From positions 1,444,001-1,508,000 of the forward strand of contig JAYKKT010000056.1 of assembly GCA_036023115.1 (NCBI GenBank): DNA of 64,000 nucleotides. Reading direction: 5' to 3'. A program made the position numbers and the translations under genes. Origin of the DNA: Brasenia schreberi. Taxonomy: Eukaryota > Streptophyta > Magnoliopsida > Nymphaeales > Cabombaceae. The notes below the pieces were generated by a model. The model saw nothing but the letters and a program-made list of their open reading frames with translations. It was not told the origin of the DNA and made no database searches. Below are positions 47,076-59,879 of this stretch, piece after piece (the first letter of the stretch is position 1; every line of letters begins with the position of its first letter).

Positions 47076-47599
47076 ATAAGACTTTAGAAAGAGAACGAAA
47101 GTAGGAGAGAGAGAGAGAGAGGTGGTCAAAACCGCAGCAAATTACGACCATCATCAGGTACTTTAATATTTCTTTTTTGGTTTCCCGACGACTTGTCGGA
47201 CAAGCTGACCGGCAAGGATGGAGCTGTGGAAGCCTTGATCAATCAAGGACAAACCCAATTAAGTATAAGGTGGAGACCTAAAACGGCCAGATTCTTTGAC
47301 AGGAGCAACCTAGGGTATTACCATTTTCACTGCCTTCGTTTCCTTTTATGAAATTTCCCGTCATTGAAGAGGGCGATCTGCGTCAACTTTTATATCAATC
47401 AATAGAGCTCTCTAAGACAAAGTTGTGCATACCTTGCTCAAGCCATATAGTGCTGAAACCGGCTATAAATCACGTCAGAAACAAGAGAAGTAAGTCGGTG
47501 CATTAGGCGACTCGGACAAAACCGAGTTGTCAGGCAGCAAACTCTTTCAGGCCACGGGTTCCAGTTCCATAGAGGGCCAGTTATTTTAAAATCAATATT

Positions 47600-49346
47600 G
47601 TGTCCCGCTCTGTGTGTTTGTGTTGGCGTATCTGATTACTTAGAGAACGGGTCACTTTACATTCATTACCGTGTCATTGCCCATATCACAATGACATCAG
47701 CAACCAACTCATGTTAGTTACAGGTTGTGTTCGAGTATGGTTGCGGTCAAGTTTGTCTGGATGGATAAAGTTCGTAGGCCTTTGGTTTTGGCTTGGATCA
47801 AGTTCATATCTAGTTATATTATTTTGGACATGACTTTAGCTTTTGGGTTGTTTCAAGGCTATCCAGTGTTCGATTTTAGCCCGGTTTAAAGCGTTTGATT
47901 TGTGACATAGTGAAACTGAACATTATGAGGACTTTATTGATTTTTAAAATTAGATTAATGAGCGATTAATGAGAAAATTTGGGTCTAAGAATCCCTACTA
48001 TGATCTATTATAATATTTTTAGGATTTAAGAGCCATTCAGACTCCGATTCATGTATGGTTTGAGCCACTAGTCTCATTATTCTATAAGCTACACATTAAT
48101 ATTCATTTCATGTTTACTAGGGATTGTATAAGATTACTTAGAGCATTACTTGTGGACTATCTTTTTTCTTGAGATGGATTTGAATATGGATGTGCTATGA
48201 TTGAGGTAGGAGATATGTTTTTTTGGAAGAACCATGCTAGGGGTTGTCTTAAGATGTTTTGAATGTGCACGTTTTACATGATATGCTACTTCTTTGATAA
48301 TACTGAGTTGTTTATAAATATTTGTTGAAAATTGTTTATATATGTGCATGATTGATAAGAGTTGTACATGTGTGTGCCTGACTTGTTATGTAGGTGCATT
48401 GATTGATGTTGAAAATGGATATATTTTATTAAGAAAGGCTTGTGGATATTGTGTTGGAACTTGTAAATAGATTGTATGACTGTTAAATGTAAATAAGAAA
48501 GAAGATTGAAAACTTAAGTATGTAAAAATATGGTAATATTGTGTTTATTTGTTTTGTAAGATCTCTAGAGATTTGGTTGGACCGTGAAACTCTTGGACAT
48601 TCGACTAAAGAAATGAGGTTCAGCTCCAAAGCACCATAGTTGTATGTTGATGGTACCATATATCTAAGGGTCATTGGCGAATAACTCGTGTGGCCTAAAT
48701 AAGATGTGCAAGGGGAGGAAGGTAAATATGAGTGAATGTAGATGGATATGGATATTTGTGTGTGGGTTCGAGTATTGGATATGAAATTATGGTTGTATTT
48801 ATTTGTTTTTGATAAGTATGATATGCATTGGTATTTCAAGTGTGCATGTTTCTTGTATGTAATCCTAATTGGAGTATATCTTTCTACTAAACATGTGTTA
48901 TTGGTGCTAAGCTTTTTTTGTTAAAATTTTATAGGTTGAGATTACAGGTCGAATGGTTGATAGAGACTTTGGTTGAGGTTTTATTCAATTGATTTAGTGA
49001 TGATGATCAAATATGAGATAGAGTTAGGTGGTTATATGTTAGCGAAGGTTGTATTGTTTTGTAGATAATATAAATCATAAATGTGGTTTATAATTCTCTT
49101 AATATGTAGATACTGAATTGTAAATTTAATTGGACCTTTTTGTTAATGGAAGATTGGAGGATTTATTTGTTCATCGTGGTGCCATGTTAAAGAGGTGAAT
49201 GTGACTGAGACAGGGCCAATGGATCCGAGTTATAAGCCTGAAGCCCATCAACCCAAGGGTCTTGACATACCCTGAGTCCGTAGGCCATGTTGTACGGGTC
49301 AACGTGAGGTTGATCATGTGGGGGGCCGTAGATCCAAGGTGTGACA
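47600..49346 (-). repeat. Possible Ty3-type LTR (solo), minus strand
   Basis: Read on the minus strand from 49,346 the sequence begins TGTCACACCTTGGATC and continues with ACGGCCCCCCACATGATCAA. Openings of TGTCAC-CC type followed by a 'gtcaa...ggcc...cggac' landscape are common in LTRs of plant Tekay/Del chromoviruses. No coding sequence is seen in 47.1-49.3 kb and no second LTR is present. The far end is not defined, so the left coordinate is a guess. Confidence 0.28.
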
Positions 49347-49399
49347 TAACCTGATAGGTTTTAAGGACTGTGGTAGGAATTCTCAATCAAGGAAAGCAA

Positions 49400-51217
49400 A
49401 TCCAGGATGAAGAGATCTCACTTGACCCTTCTCCTCGATTTCCTTTTTTGCATATTGATATGGAGGAAAACCAAAACTGACGTCGGTTGGATGGAAAGAT
49501 GGTTTGGATACATCAAAGTTCTTGTCAATTCGATAGTTGGATCATCATAGTGGTACAAAGTAAAGCCTCGCTTTGCTCTCCTACTGCTTTACCCATTTGC
49601 CTCTATCTTCGGTTATTACATAAACCTATCTGATTTCCCACAAGCTTTAACTGATTGTAAGATGAACTTTTGACTAGCATCAACGTCCATCTCGAAACCC
49701 ACGGCTTCGATGCCAGCTCTCAACAAAATTTAGATGGTGTCTTTGATAATGTGGCGAGTACTTAAGCTATCCAACGAAAAAAAATCAAGTTCTCCAGAAA
49801 TTCATGTTCTTGTAAACAACTAAGCCCATTAGCTTGGATGGGTTAACTCCATACTTTTCAGTCTCTTATGCATGATCAGTAAACTAAGAAGAGTGAATTG
49901 CACTTTGAAGGCCACCTAAAGAAATGTTGATTTGCAGTAATACGGAGGAACAACCCGTAAATCTGATCACGAGCTCCGACGAGTTGGTATACATCCATTG
50001 TGTTGCTTTCTTCTTACCACTACTGCGAGGCACCAGACACTAAAGGCTAAAGGGACCGTGTTTTCTATGTTATATATGGAATGAGGTAGTTTTAGAAATT
50101 TTCTCCTGGTGTAACACTAAGAAACTAAACATGGAACCATGTGTAAGACTGGTGTAAAACTTGTACATAGCACTGTATAAGTTTTTCTATTTGCATTTCA
50201 AAATCAAAGACAATACTGTACTGTAGCATATGTGAAGGTATCCACCCAAAAGTGTTGTTGTTTCCGGTAGCGGACCTACAAAATCGTTGAGGGTGAGACC
50301 AAATCAAGTTGGTTGAAGTTCTAATGAGGAGGAGGTTTTATATAATCTTTCAAAAAACTCGAATATCTCGTATTGATCGCCTTACCTCGCGCGCACAAAT
50401 AGGTGTGCCGTTGGTTGTTTCCATTTCCTGTATTCATGAACCGCTTGCATCTCCTATTTGATATTACTATACTAACATGCTGATGCTTGAGTAAGAATTT
50501 TGGAAAACCAAAGCAACTCATATCGCATGTATTTCTTCCTTAACTTAATTTATTTGCATGGGGGAAAACATTTACTCACTCACTTTAGCACGAAAAATCT
50601 AATGTTTGTAAAGCAGGGACCATTTTGAAATTATGCTTACATATGAAGTATCTGGAAATAGATAGAAGATCAGGGACAGATAGTGAAAATACTCAACTGT
50701 CTTTCAGGAACCGACTTCACAGTTTTTTAAGAGCCGAGTACCCCTTCGCCAACGGTCGTCTCCTCCTCGAACGTAACGCCCCCGTCCTTCGCTGCACCGG
50801 TGTCCGGTGCCGGCCGGCTTTCTTTCGCCGGCACCGTCACCGCATTCTCTGGTTCCTCTCTCTCTCGTGTTGGCTTTTTTCACTGAACGGTAGAAAATTC
50901 GCAAATTGTTTTGTAGATCATTGTCTGAATAAAAGATCATTGTTTGTTGCGGTTACGTGTTGAATCTTCTCTATCGTTTATGAAGCCAACGGGAAATTTA
51001 GCCTTCCAACTTTTTCTCATATGAATGTGCAATGAATCCTGTGTTGCAATAAGTTTATAACGATCAATTGTTTTCGCTACAACTTCACTAATGACTTCGA
51101 TGCCCTCGCATTTGAATATAAAAATCTTCCATCTCCTTCAGTCATGGCTCACCCGAACATACATGTTCGAGTATCAAATATGACTTCTTGTAAACTGTGT
51201 GTGCCTCTGCGTGTTTA

Positions 51218-51252
<35 letters not shown>

Positions 51253-51604
51253 CTATTTTGTGTATTTGAGTGTAATGCGTTCGAGTTCTTTTTGACTTGG
51301 TTTCATGCAAAGTGGACAGATGTACTTGGAATCTCCAAAATTCATGGAATTGACTATTTGCGCACACACACAGACAGAAGCGGGAAAAGTGAAAACCTTT
51401 CTTTCTTACATCTTTGTGAAGCCCGATCTGAGGCGATTAAATAGGCATTTCAAGGTCTTCGGGTATAGAGATGGCATTTATCCTTTATGCTGCCGAAAGA
51501 CACTCTACACTGCATTGTCTTTCTATGGTGCACTGCATATATGGACATACACATAAACACATACATACATACATAAATATGTATACATACACGCACACAC
51601 ATGC

Positions 51605-51635
<31 letters not shown>

Positions 51636-52185
51636 AGAGAGAGAGAGAGTGATTGAATCATAGGTTGCTCGTTCATGTTCAATAATTACTTTTTGGAAGC
51701 TTAATATAATAATATTATTTTTCGTCTTCTTCTTAAAACCCTTAAACTTTTTTAAACTACATTCATGAATAGATATGAGTTGTCATGTTAAAAGAAGAGA
51801 GTATACTCTCTAGTTTTATATTATATATATTGTTTAAATATTTATGTACTTATTCTAGAAAATGCCCCACAGATAGTACAGGACTCCCCAGATATAATCT
51901 ATAGCTGGGCTGTGCTCCAACATTAGACCTAGTGGATGATGTAATTCATAAGTTTCCTCTTCGAGCTCGTTATACTTCATCATTTGATTGCCATCCTCAT
52001 GTTTATCATCTTCCTGCAGTGGAAGCTTTCCTCCAAGACCGTGGCTCTACTTTCGAGAAGTCTCCATACGCCCTTTCAAGCATCACTCTGGTGATTGAAT
52101 TGCAGGGCCAACATAATTGTGGACACTGGGAAAACAAACCCCAGAGAAAAAACAAAAGAAGAAAGTCTTGTTTATTGATTTTTCC
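49400..52185. other. Upstream region of the RWP-RK gene
   Basis: No coding similarity recognised. 50,740-50,880 is a GC- and CpG-rich patch followed by a CT-rich run. It could be a 5' untranslated exon or promoter of the downstream RWP-RK gene. Microsatellites lie at 51,218-51,252 (TG then AG) and 51,600-51,652 (TA, TG, AG). An upstream in-frame ATG for the next gene lies at 51932. Confidence 0.4.
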
Positions 52186-52192
52186 AGTATAT

Positions 52193-55100
52193 ATGGAGGA
52201 TTTCTCATATCCTGACGATAGCTGTATTAGATTTTTAGAGGATCCATCCTTGGTTTTCAGTGACAATTTGGGTTCTGAATTCCCATGCACATCAGACTCT
52301 TCAGTTCTTTTAGTTCCATTTGATCCATTTTCTATTTCATTTGAGGAAGTTGGCTCTGTGCTGCCTGAGTTTGATGTATCAGTCGTGCCGGAATTCGAAG
52401 ATGGAAATCAATATGCATGTTACCATGATTCTGGCTACCAGCTGTCTAAGAGTTCAGGAATTCCCCATGTAATGGCTAATTCTGAAGGAGAGATTGAGGA
52501 AAGTGTTAATTCCTATTTGGTGTGGGATGAAATGTCTGAAAATATTCTTCCGGAGCTATCTTGGACGTCCATGGATCAGTCACCCTGTGCGTCTTGTCAA
52601 ATGCTGAGGGAAATCATTCACACAAATGGTAAGCGTTGTGTTTCATATCTCATGCATTTTGGGTTACTCATCTCAAAAATAATAAATGATAAGAACTGCT
52701 CTTGAAAGCACTTCCATGAAGAGTGGGAGAAATCATATGAATCCATAAGAACCTCTTGCTTTAAGTTTTCCAATGTGACTTTGCTACATGAATTGTGAGA
52801 GAAAAATATCGTGCTGGAAGATTGTTTCACATCACAAGTGAAACAAACACCAAAGCAAGCAGAAAGGAAGGTGCCGTGTTCCCTAAGCGAAATACATTCC
52901 CCTTAGCCCAGTTGCCTCGTGGAAGTGTCAGAACTAAGAATCCTAGAACTTTCAGAATTAGGATTTGGAGTTCCATGAACCAGGAGTTGCTTTTCTTTTT
53001 TGCGATTGAAATTGGTATTGCTTAGTTCAGTAAACAGTTTTCTGATGTTTCCTGTCAAGGAGCAAGTTCCTTGAGGCCCGAGCCAAAGAGTCGCACCCTC
53101 TGAGATGCGACTTCTTTTTCCACAGAAAATGAAAATACAGTTCTAGGGGAGCCTGAACTTTTCTGGGTATTTGACTTCTCCATCTGCAATGCAGATCTAG
53201 ACGGTACCTTAACTGTCTGTCAGCTCTACCCATAGTTCCACGATGCTAACGCCCATTAAATGTTTGATAGGAATCTAAAGCCCTCCTCTGATAGAAGTTC
53301 TGGAGTTACTAAGGAAGCTTCAAGCCCATACTTGCCGTCGGTTGAGAATGAGTAAAATTCCATTAGATCATCTCCCGATTTTCCTAGTAAGCTACATCCA
53401 CAAACATGAAAACTCCAAGCAAAGAAGATTGCTTGTTTCATAAAGTCAATACCCCTTTCTCGATCCTTTGGAATTACAGCATTGTGATTATCTCTATATA
53501 ATTTACTTTGTGTATTACCTTAGGGATTTACATGACAAAGCTTGAGATCCACGGAAGAGATGGAAATATTTGCCATGCCGTTCATTTGGTGCAGTGCAGC
53601 ATGGACGGGCTCCAGCCAATTATAGAACAAGAAGTTATATCGTAAGCTATTCGCAGACTAATTAAATTCGTTCACAGTGCTGAATTATCTTTGTAAATAT
53701 ATAGAAATGGGAATTTTTTCGTGATGTACAGGTTCCACACCGAGAACATCGAGAGTGTGAAAGAATTTTTGTTAAGCTATTGTAGATTGAGAAGGAAAGA
53801 AGGTTTCATTGTTTTACAAGACTCGCTTTCTGCCTTCTATGAAGTGATATGTGCAGGAATGAATGAGATGGAGATACCAGGCCAAGCTACTGATAGTCTC
53901 TCTGATGGGGCTGATCTAGGTAAGCATTCTCAGTACTTGGTGATATTCCAAAACCAAACCAAGGCTTTACCAAGCTAAGTGGGTTGGGAGATATGGATTC
54001 TGAGTCACTATTGAGCTTAATTTTGTATCATATTAGCATTTAACTAATTTTCTTTTGGGAAAAGATCATGTTTTATTGTTTTCTTCAACACTATTACTGA
54101 AGCAAATTTTGAACATTGAAAAGAAATTTCCCAGCAAAACATGTTAAGTTCTTCCTTTTGTTGTTGGGAAGTTGGGAGTAGATAAAACCTGTATCAGATG
54201 CAAACCCTGGGTGTCGATCTAGTGATCTCCTTCGGATGGAAGGTTTTGAAGCTGGACACCACAGCCTATTAACGATGTTATTGTGTGGTTCAATTAGTTG
54301 ATCGGTGACAAGCTTTCTTAATGGAAAATGTAATTACAGGGCCGGCAATTGAAGAACCTTTGTCACAACATGTAGCAGATGCAGGTCCAAGGAAGTCTTC
54401 AAAGAGCAGCATAGCTGCACAGGTATTCTATTCTTTCACTTAGGGGGTGTTTGAGTATGAGGCCAGGCTGCAGAACCGTCACTGCATGCCCAAGCCGCTG
54501 CTATGCCTAAAGAACGAGTAAAAAGCAGGGTCGTATTGTGCATCAAGCCCCGAGTTTGATTATGAGGCTTGAGCATACAACAATTCCAAAGAATCATGCC
54601 TCGTAAGCAAAGAACCCCCTTAGGGCTGTTTAGGTTGTTTAATTTTACCAAACTCATAAAGAACTTTTTTTAGGCCTGTAACTTGGTATTTAAGAAACAA
54701 ACTAAAATTGTCCGAAGAGTTTTGGTGTTCTGGTGTTCTGGTTGCCAGGTAAAATGGCACCACTTAGTTTAGACACTGGCCCGAGAGCTAACCGCGTTCC
54801 AGAAGAAAAGAGAGTTGCGACTTCTTTTGGCACTTTACATGGAAATCCGGATCTGTAGAAAACAGATTTTCCAGTACTTTTAACTTCCTTATTTGCTTTA
54901 TCGTGAAACTAAATTCTTTCCATGGCAACAGACTAAACGGAAGTATGGGACTCTATCCTCATACATGTACTTGTATACACTCAAATATAATATATATACA
55001 TATATATATATATACAAACATTTTTGTCGTTTGATTTGGTATAATCAAATTGGAGATTTGAGTTAAAATAATATATAAGTAAAAGCATACACCCATATAT

Positions 55101-55198
55101 TATATACATCTTTACTTAACCATTATCATCTCAACCGTTGATCTTATGGTTTGAACAATCGAGATGATGAAGATTTGAGCCAGTCTCTCTCTCTCAAT

Positions 55199-55251
<53 letters not shown>

Positions 55252-55683
55252 TGCATGTGCCTTAATAGGTCTCTAAAGTGGCTGCTTCATTTGAGCTTGT
55301 TTGTCATTTATATTGCCAGAGAGAAAGGACAGGAAGATTGCAAATATCCGACTTGATCAACTACTTTCACCTCCCCATCACAGTTGCAGCAAAAGAATTG
55401 GCAATATGTCCCACAGTATTGAAGAAAATTTGCCGGAGGAACGGAATGCGACGATGGCCTCACCGGAAGGTATTAAAATATCCAACTGTCCTTTATATAC
55501 TTTTTCGGATGAAGTGATAAAATTTTGTTTTCTCAGATCAAAAGCATAGATCGGAATCTTTTCAACTTGGAGTGGACTTTAGCAGCAGGAGACAGGGAAG
55601 ATGTGGCCTCCATTACAGCAGAGATACAGAAGCTGAGAAAGGAAAGAGCACGAATTTGTTCCGCCAATGCAGCTTCTCTATAA
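52193..55683 (+). CDS. RWP-RK domain transcription factor, RKD type (6 exons)
   Basis: RKD proteins are plant DNA-binding regulators, many acting in egg-cell and germline fate or nitrogen responses. Exons: 52193-52628, 53524-53641, 53732-53919, 54340-54422, 55320-55469 and 55537-55683. All have GT/AG borders and matching phases, giving 373 codons plus TAA. Residues 1-120 are acidic. About 130-145 is CASCQMLREIIHTN, then KLEIHGRDG, then a SVKEFL-YC---EGF-VLQD-LSAFYEV block, the conserved N-terminal region of plant RKD relatives. Residues about 283-325 are the RWP-RK domain (INYFHLPITVAAKEL, CPTVLKKICRRNG, RRWPHRK). The tail has a short coiled coil (AEIQKLRKERARI). No PB1 domain, so not an NLP. 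An in-frame ATG at 51932 would add 87 residues. I prefer 52193 because a good acceptor (ttttccag) ends at 52187. Confidence 0.88.
54443..54619. mobile_element. Tourist-like MITE in RWP-RK gene intron 4
   Basis: 177 bp flanked by TTA at 54440-54442 and 54620-54622. The ends are imperfect inverted repeats of about 22 bp: GGGGGTGTTTGAGTATGAGG on the left and GGGGGTTCTTTGCTTACGAG from the right. TTA duplication with G-run termini is the PIF/Harbinger (Tourist) pattern. It contains no coding sequence and does not touch the exon borders. Confidence 0.78.
54980..55252. repeat. AT-rich and (TA)n(GA)n microsatellites in intron 4
   Basis: Short TA runs near 54,985-55,020 and a long compound run at about 55199-55252 (TA about 15 units then GA about 8 units), 70 bases before the RWP-RK domain exon. 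Confidence 0.9.
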
Positions 55684-55795
55684 TTGCTAAATGGATTTAT
55701 TTCTTTTCTTTTCTTTTGTAATGAGGAGCAATACCATGTTTCAGAAGAGAGAAATAGAAGGTGATTATTATTGGTGTGATTAGGGCTCAGACAAG

Positions 55796-57598
55796 CTATG
55801 TATCAATAGCGTACTATAGCGCCCGCTATAGCGCGCTATAACGTTTTAGCGGATCGAAAAACACTATAGCGGACAACTCTTAGCGGGCGACCCACCAGAG
55901 CCGCTATAGCGCCCGATATAGCGGCCCGCTATATCGTTGTTAGCGGACATATAAAAAGGTTCGAGTCAAGTGGATCTGGATCGACCCAATCCAAATAATA
56001 TAAAAGGGGACGAAACCCTCGTTCGTCCCCTTGTCCCGCCTCTCTCTCGCATGCTTCTCTGCCCTTGTCCCGCCTCTTCCTCTCACATGCCTCTCTCTCT
56101 CTCTGGGACTCGTTAGCAAAGGTTCACCACTCCGAGGTCTCGTTGATGCAGTGAGCCTCCAACACCATACCGCACTCCGAGCACACAGTGTCTCCCGTCG
56201 ATGCAGTGAGCCTCCAGCACCAGACCGCACTCCACAGTGAACCTCTATGTGCTTGCAGTCCTGGTAGTACGGTTCCGCCATCTCTATCTCTCTCTTATTC
56301 TCTCTCTCTGTGAGTGTGTGTACGAGCGCACGAAGGATGATCACAGATTGCGCTTCAGGGCTTCGCTTTCTTCCACGGTGGAGATTGCCGCCAGAATTCG
56401 GAGTCTCAGAGTGCTTCAGGGCTTCACTTTCTTCTGCTTGAAGTTTCAGGTTTTTCGTCTCTGTCAGGGTGGTTCTTCTGATGAGTCGCTAAATGGCATC
56501 TTAGTTCCTTTAACTTCGTCCCTCTTTCTCTCCCTCTTCTTTCCCCCTGTTCTCTTCTTTTTATTCGTTAACTTTGGGATTTGATAAGCTTAGGAGAAAT
56601 GGGTTGTGTTGGATCTTCACCAAAGAATGTTGAAGGTTGGTTGTTTAATTGTTTCCTTTATTTTCTTTAAGTATGAATGATATTGAGCCAAGTTTCTTAT
56701 ATTTCAATTATCATCACCTATCATCATCTTTTTCTTTTATGTATATGGTGCTTTCATCGATAATAATGATGAATTTTGGTTTCCTACGTTTTAAATTATC
56801 TTTTTTGCATGTAACATTTTCTTATTTGCCTATTGGTTACTTTAGAATCAAACATATATCGGCTTAGTAGAGTCGTTAATTTGTTCGGAAAGAAGATATT
56901 GGGATAACCCAATTCGTCAAGTTTTAGATTTTGTCTTGAATGAAAAGCTTTCTTTGGTTTCTCTCTCATTGTACAATCGATTACCTAATTTCCATATTAC
57001 GGTTGAATTCATGATTTCTTATATCTTAGTTAATGCTGAAAATTATTCTAATTACTATGGCATTGGTATCTCTCCATGCGATCGTGGTTTCTTTGCGTTC
57101 GATAAATCAGCAAATTGAAGTTTATACAAATCATCCTATTCGTGTCCCTCTATCTCTCTCTTATTTTCTCTCTCTCTCTGTCAGTGTGTATCCGTCTAGG
57201 TGATATTGCTTTAATCTCTCATTAGTTAAACTCTTGAACATGTTGGTGATAGGAGTTTCTGATCTTCTTTTGCCTTTCTCTTTTGCTTTAATGTCCGAAC
57301 TTTCATGCACTTTGAATGGAGATGAGGCATACTACAAATAATATGGGCTAAAAGGTATGTGACATTCTCCTTTACTACTTTTTCCTATTCATTAGTGAGT
57401 GTTTTGCTCGTTCATTTATTAAAGAACTAGTTATGTTTCTTATTATTTCTTAGAAGTTAGAAAATCTATATATATATATATATAAATAAATAAATTTAAT
57501 CATAAATAAAAGTGTACCGCTATATCTCCGCTATATCCCCGCTACTGCTATATCAGGGTCAACCGCTAACAACCCGCTAATTGCTATTGATAACATAG
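55796..57598. mobile_element. Non-autonomous hAT-type transposon with 8-bp target duplication
   Basis: The element is flanked by a perfect 8-bp direct repeat, CAGACAAG (55788-55795 and 57599-57606). Its ends are inverted repeats: CTATGTATCAATAGCG on the left and CTATGTTATCAATAGCA read inward from the right. Both ends continue with clusters of GCTATAGCG, GCTATATC and TTAGCGG words in opposite orientation, the repeated subterminal motifs typical of hAT elements. An 8-bp duplication fits that superfamily. The 1.8-kb interior has a GC- and CT-rich 5' half and an AT-rich 3' half and no transposase similarity. It lies just 3' of the RWP-RK gene. Confidence 0.85.
56145..56233. repeat. 55-bp tandem duplication inside the hAT-type element
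   Basis: 'gatgcagtgagcctcca' to 'ccgcactcc' occurs at 56145-56178 and again at 56200-56233 with two or three changes, offset 55 bp. A second internal duplication, 'gcttcagggcttc' to 'ctttcttc', is at 56352-56373 and 56413-56434. A CT-rich motif ending in a TGTGT run recurs near 56,281-56,325 and 57,149-57,193. Confidence 0.8.
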
Positions 57599-57767
57599 CA
57601 GACAAGGGGAACACAAAATTAAAATCTGGCATCAAGATAACAAAAACATGAAGAGCCACGGCTCTCCTGGCTAGGATTCAACTTGAATTAACCTTCAAGT
57701 TGAAGGTGATCATATCGACATCCGGGGGCATTTGAATTTGGTCGAGGTATACTCCACCCCAGACTGC

Positions 57768-57790
57768 AAAAAAAAAAAAAAAAAAAAAAA
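57768..57790. repeat. Poly(A) run of 23
   Basis: An uninterrupted A run follows about 130 bases of moderately GC-rich sequence ('gacatccgggggcatttg'). It could be the 3' end of a SINE or processed insert, but no duplication or promoter box was found. Confidence 0.9.
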
Positions 57791-58595
57791 CATCTCAATA
57801 CGGTCAATATGTAAGCTTACTACAAGCAATACATGCTGCAGAGTTGAATGAGAAAAGGATTGTTGTTAGATGCAACAACGGTTTGTTCTGATCAGAGAGA
57901 GCAAAGATTTTAGCATAGGAATCTGAAAGGTTTTTTTCGTGCACAAATTTAACGAGGTGATCGATTCTCTTTCTTATCTGGGGATTTTCAAGTGACCTAT
58001 TTTTCCTTTTGGTGATTAGTGCGATACTAGTGGAAATTGCAAACAGAGCAGCGATGAGGATGATTATAGTAGGATAAGTTAGGCATTTTTCTACAAGATA
58101 TATTTGAGAAATACTTATTTTCTTGATAACTTTTTCTAGACGTAACTATTTACAATTAATGTTTGACTTCCTATTGTGGCCATATAGTTGCATTTATGGA
58201 CAAGAGAGAGAGAGAGAGTTAATTAGGTGATTATGCACTATATTACCAACTAATGTCCCCCACTTTAGGAAATTATTTTTTGCTTAATTGGTACCATTGA
58301 TAGAGTAAGTTTACTTCAAAGTATTTTTCTAACATGTGTGGTTAACGGATCTCAAGAGAGATACATGACAAGAAAATAAAGTGTCAGCTCTAGGCATTTA
58401 AATGCCAAAAAAAATACAAAACAACCCTCTACTACATGTTTAAAGAGGAAAAGAGAAATTTCAGATTTAGTTTGTTGGTAACTTGATCTTAGGAGATTAA
58501 AAATCGATAACTAATGCTAATGTCAACTACTCACAGTTAGGATAATGATTTTGATGATCATATTGCTGAATATAATCCTAGCTACCCAGATTGCT

Positions 58596-58714
58596 AACTG
58601 ACAGATAAGGCTCTCTGATGCTCACTCACAGGTGGCGAGTTCGATTCCAGGGAGAGTGTACACTCGTATCTGTCTGTTAGGCTTCAACCCCCCTTTGTAA
58701 CCAGAAAAAAATCC
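58596..58714 (+). repeat. Possible tRNA-derived SINE remnant
   Basis: GAGTTCGATTCC at 58637-58648 matches the RNA polymerase III B box. It is preceded within about 40 bases by 'ataaggctctctgatg' as a poor A-box candidate, and followed by a T/C-rich end and 'aaccagaaaaaaa'. It does not fold as a tRNA by inspection. Confidence 0.35.
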
Positions 58715-59879
58715 TAGGTGATAGAAAAGTCCAGACCTTGTATCTTTCATTGCAAAACAGATTGATAAGGAAGCAATGGCCTAGAGTCAAGGTTAAGAAT
58801 GGCGATAGTTAAAACAAAAAAAATGGTGGCTGCGATGGGTCTTAGGGTGGCATACAAACAAGAGAGGGACGTATGGATGTATAATACAGTTTGACCGTTC
58901 TGACTGCAGAAGGACATGGATGAAAAATTAGACTTTGATGTTTTATTCCAACACTTTGGCGACATTTCTGTGCTTCTTTTTGAGGGATTCAGTGCAATTT
59001 CTCATATGTTTTTCATCTTACATTCTCTCTAAATTTCCAAATCACTTTTACAGAGTCTCTAAATCTATTGGTGTGACCAACTTTTTCTCTTAGCCTCACT
59101 ATCACATGTTTAGCAGAACATCAATTTCCTGCTGACATATGCATGTGTTTGTAGTTGACCAATGAATCCGACCATTACAAAGCATTTGGGGCGTATAGCT
59201 ATTGTAGAATATTTATTTACATCTAGTGCACCTCCATTTTGCCAACCTGTATTCATTTTTATTATAATGCCTTCAAACAATTGTTACATCTTGTTGGACC
59301 ACTCATGTGATATCTTCAATTCTTCCATCTTGTTGGGACCATTGACCATAATTATCTAAAGATAGTTCCCAATGATGCAATACCAATTTTAACTTTTGTA
59401 ACCACCTCCCAAGTGTTCAAATCACCATATGTGTATCCGTCACATTTCATCATCTTTTGATGTCACATCAACTATATCACTAATCGCCTCATTATGGAGT
59501 TGCCTTTCCTTATATGCCCGTATACACAATTCAACATCTTCGTTTCAGTCATTGACATCTTCCGCATATGTTAATAATGATAGTTGACAATACACGAGTC
59601 AACTCCATATGATCTAATTGTTTCTTTATAATATTTCTTCTTCAACTTGAGTGATATATCTTCTTGTTATCAAGAAGACCTCATAGACCTCTAGATTTTG
59701 GCCCACTTCCATCCATTTGATAGTATGCTCTCAATTCTTTTAATCTGGTAGAAAATTAACCAACCATTTAGAATCCTCCTTTCTTCGGGATAGATTTAGT
59801 ATTGTACCTATAAGTCAAGATATCAAACTTCCACTCCTTATATATCAATCTTCATTCCAAGTCAAAAGCTCTACATTTT

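Noticed and set aside
50625..50963. 112-codon frame through the GC-rich patch
   Set aside because: Arginine/cysteine-rich translation of a CpG-rich stretch with no family resemblance. It is more likely promoter or 5' UTR of the RWP-RK gene.
51200..51660. CRISPR-like regular repeats
   Set aside because: Only TG/AG/TA microsatellites. No equal-length spacers, and the genome is eukaryotic.
56237..56584. 115-codon frame inside the hAT-type element
   Set aside because: CT-rich low-complexity translation (S, L, F, P) containing tandem duplications. No transposase or host protein motif recognised.
58620..58700. tRNA gene suggested by GAGTTCGATTCC
   Set aside because: No acceptor stem or anticodon arm can be drawn around it. 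It is listed only as a possible SINE.
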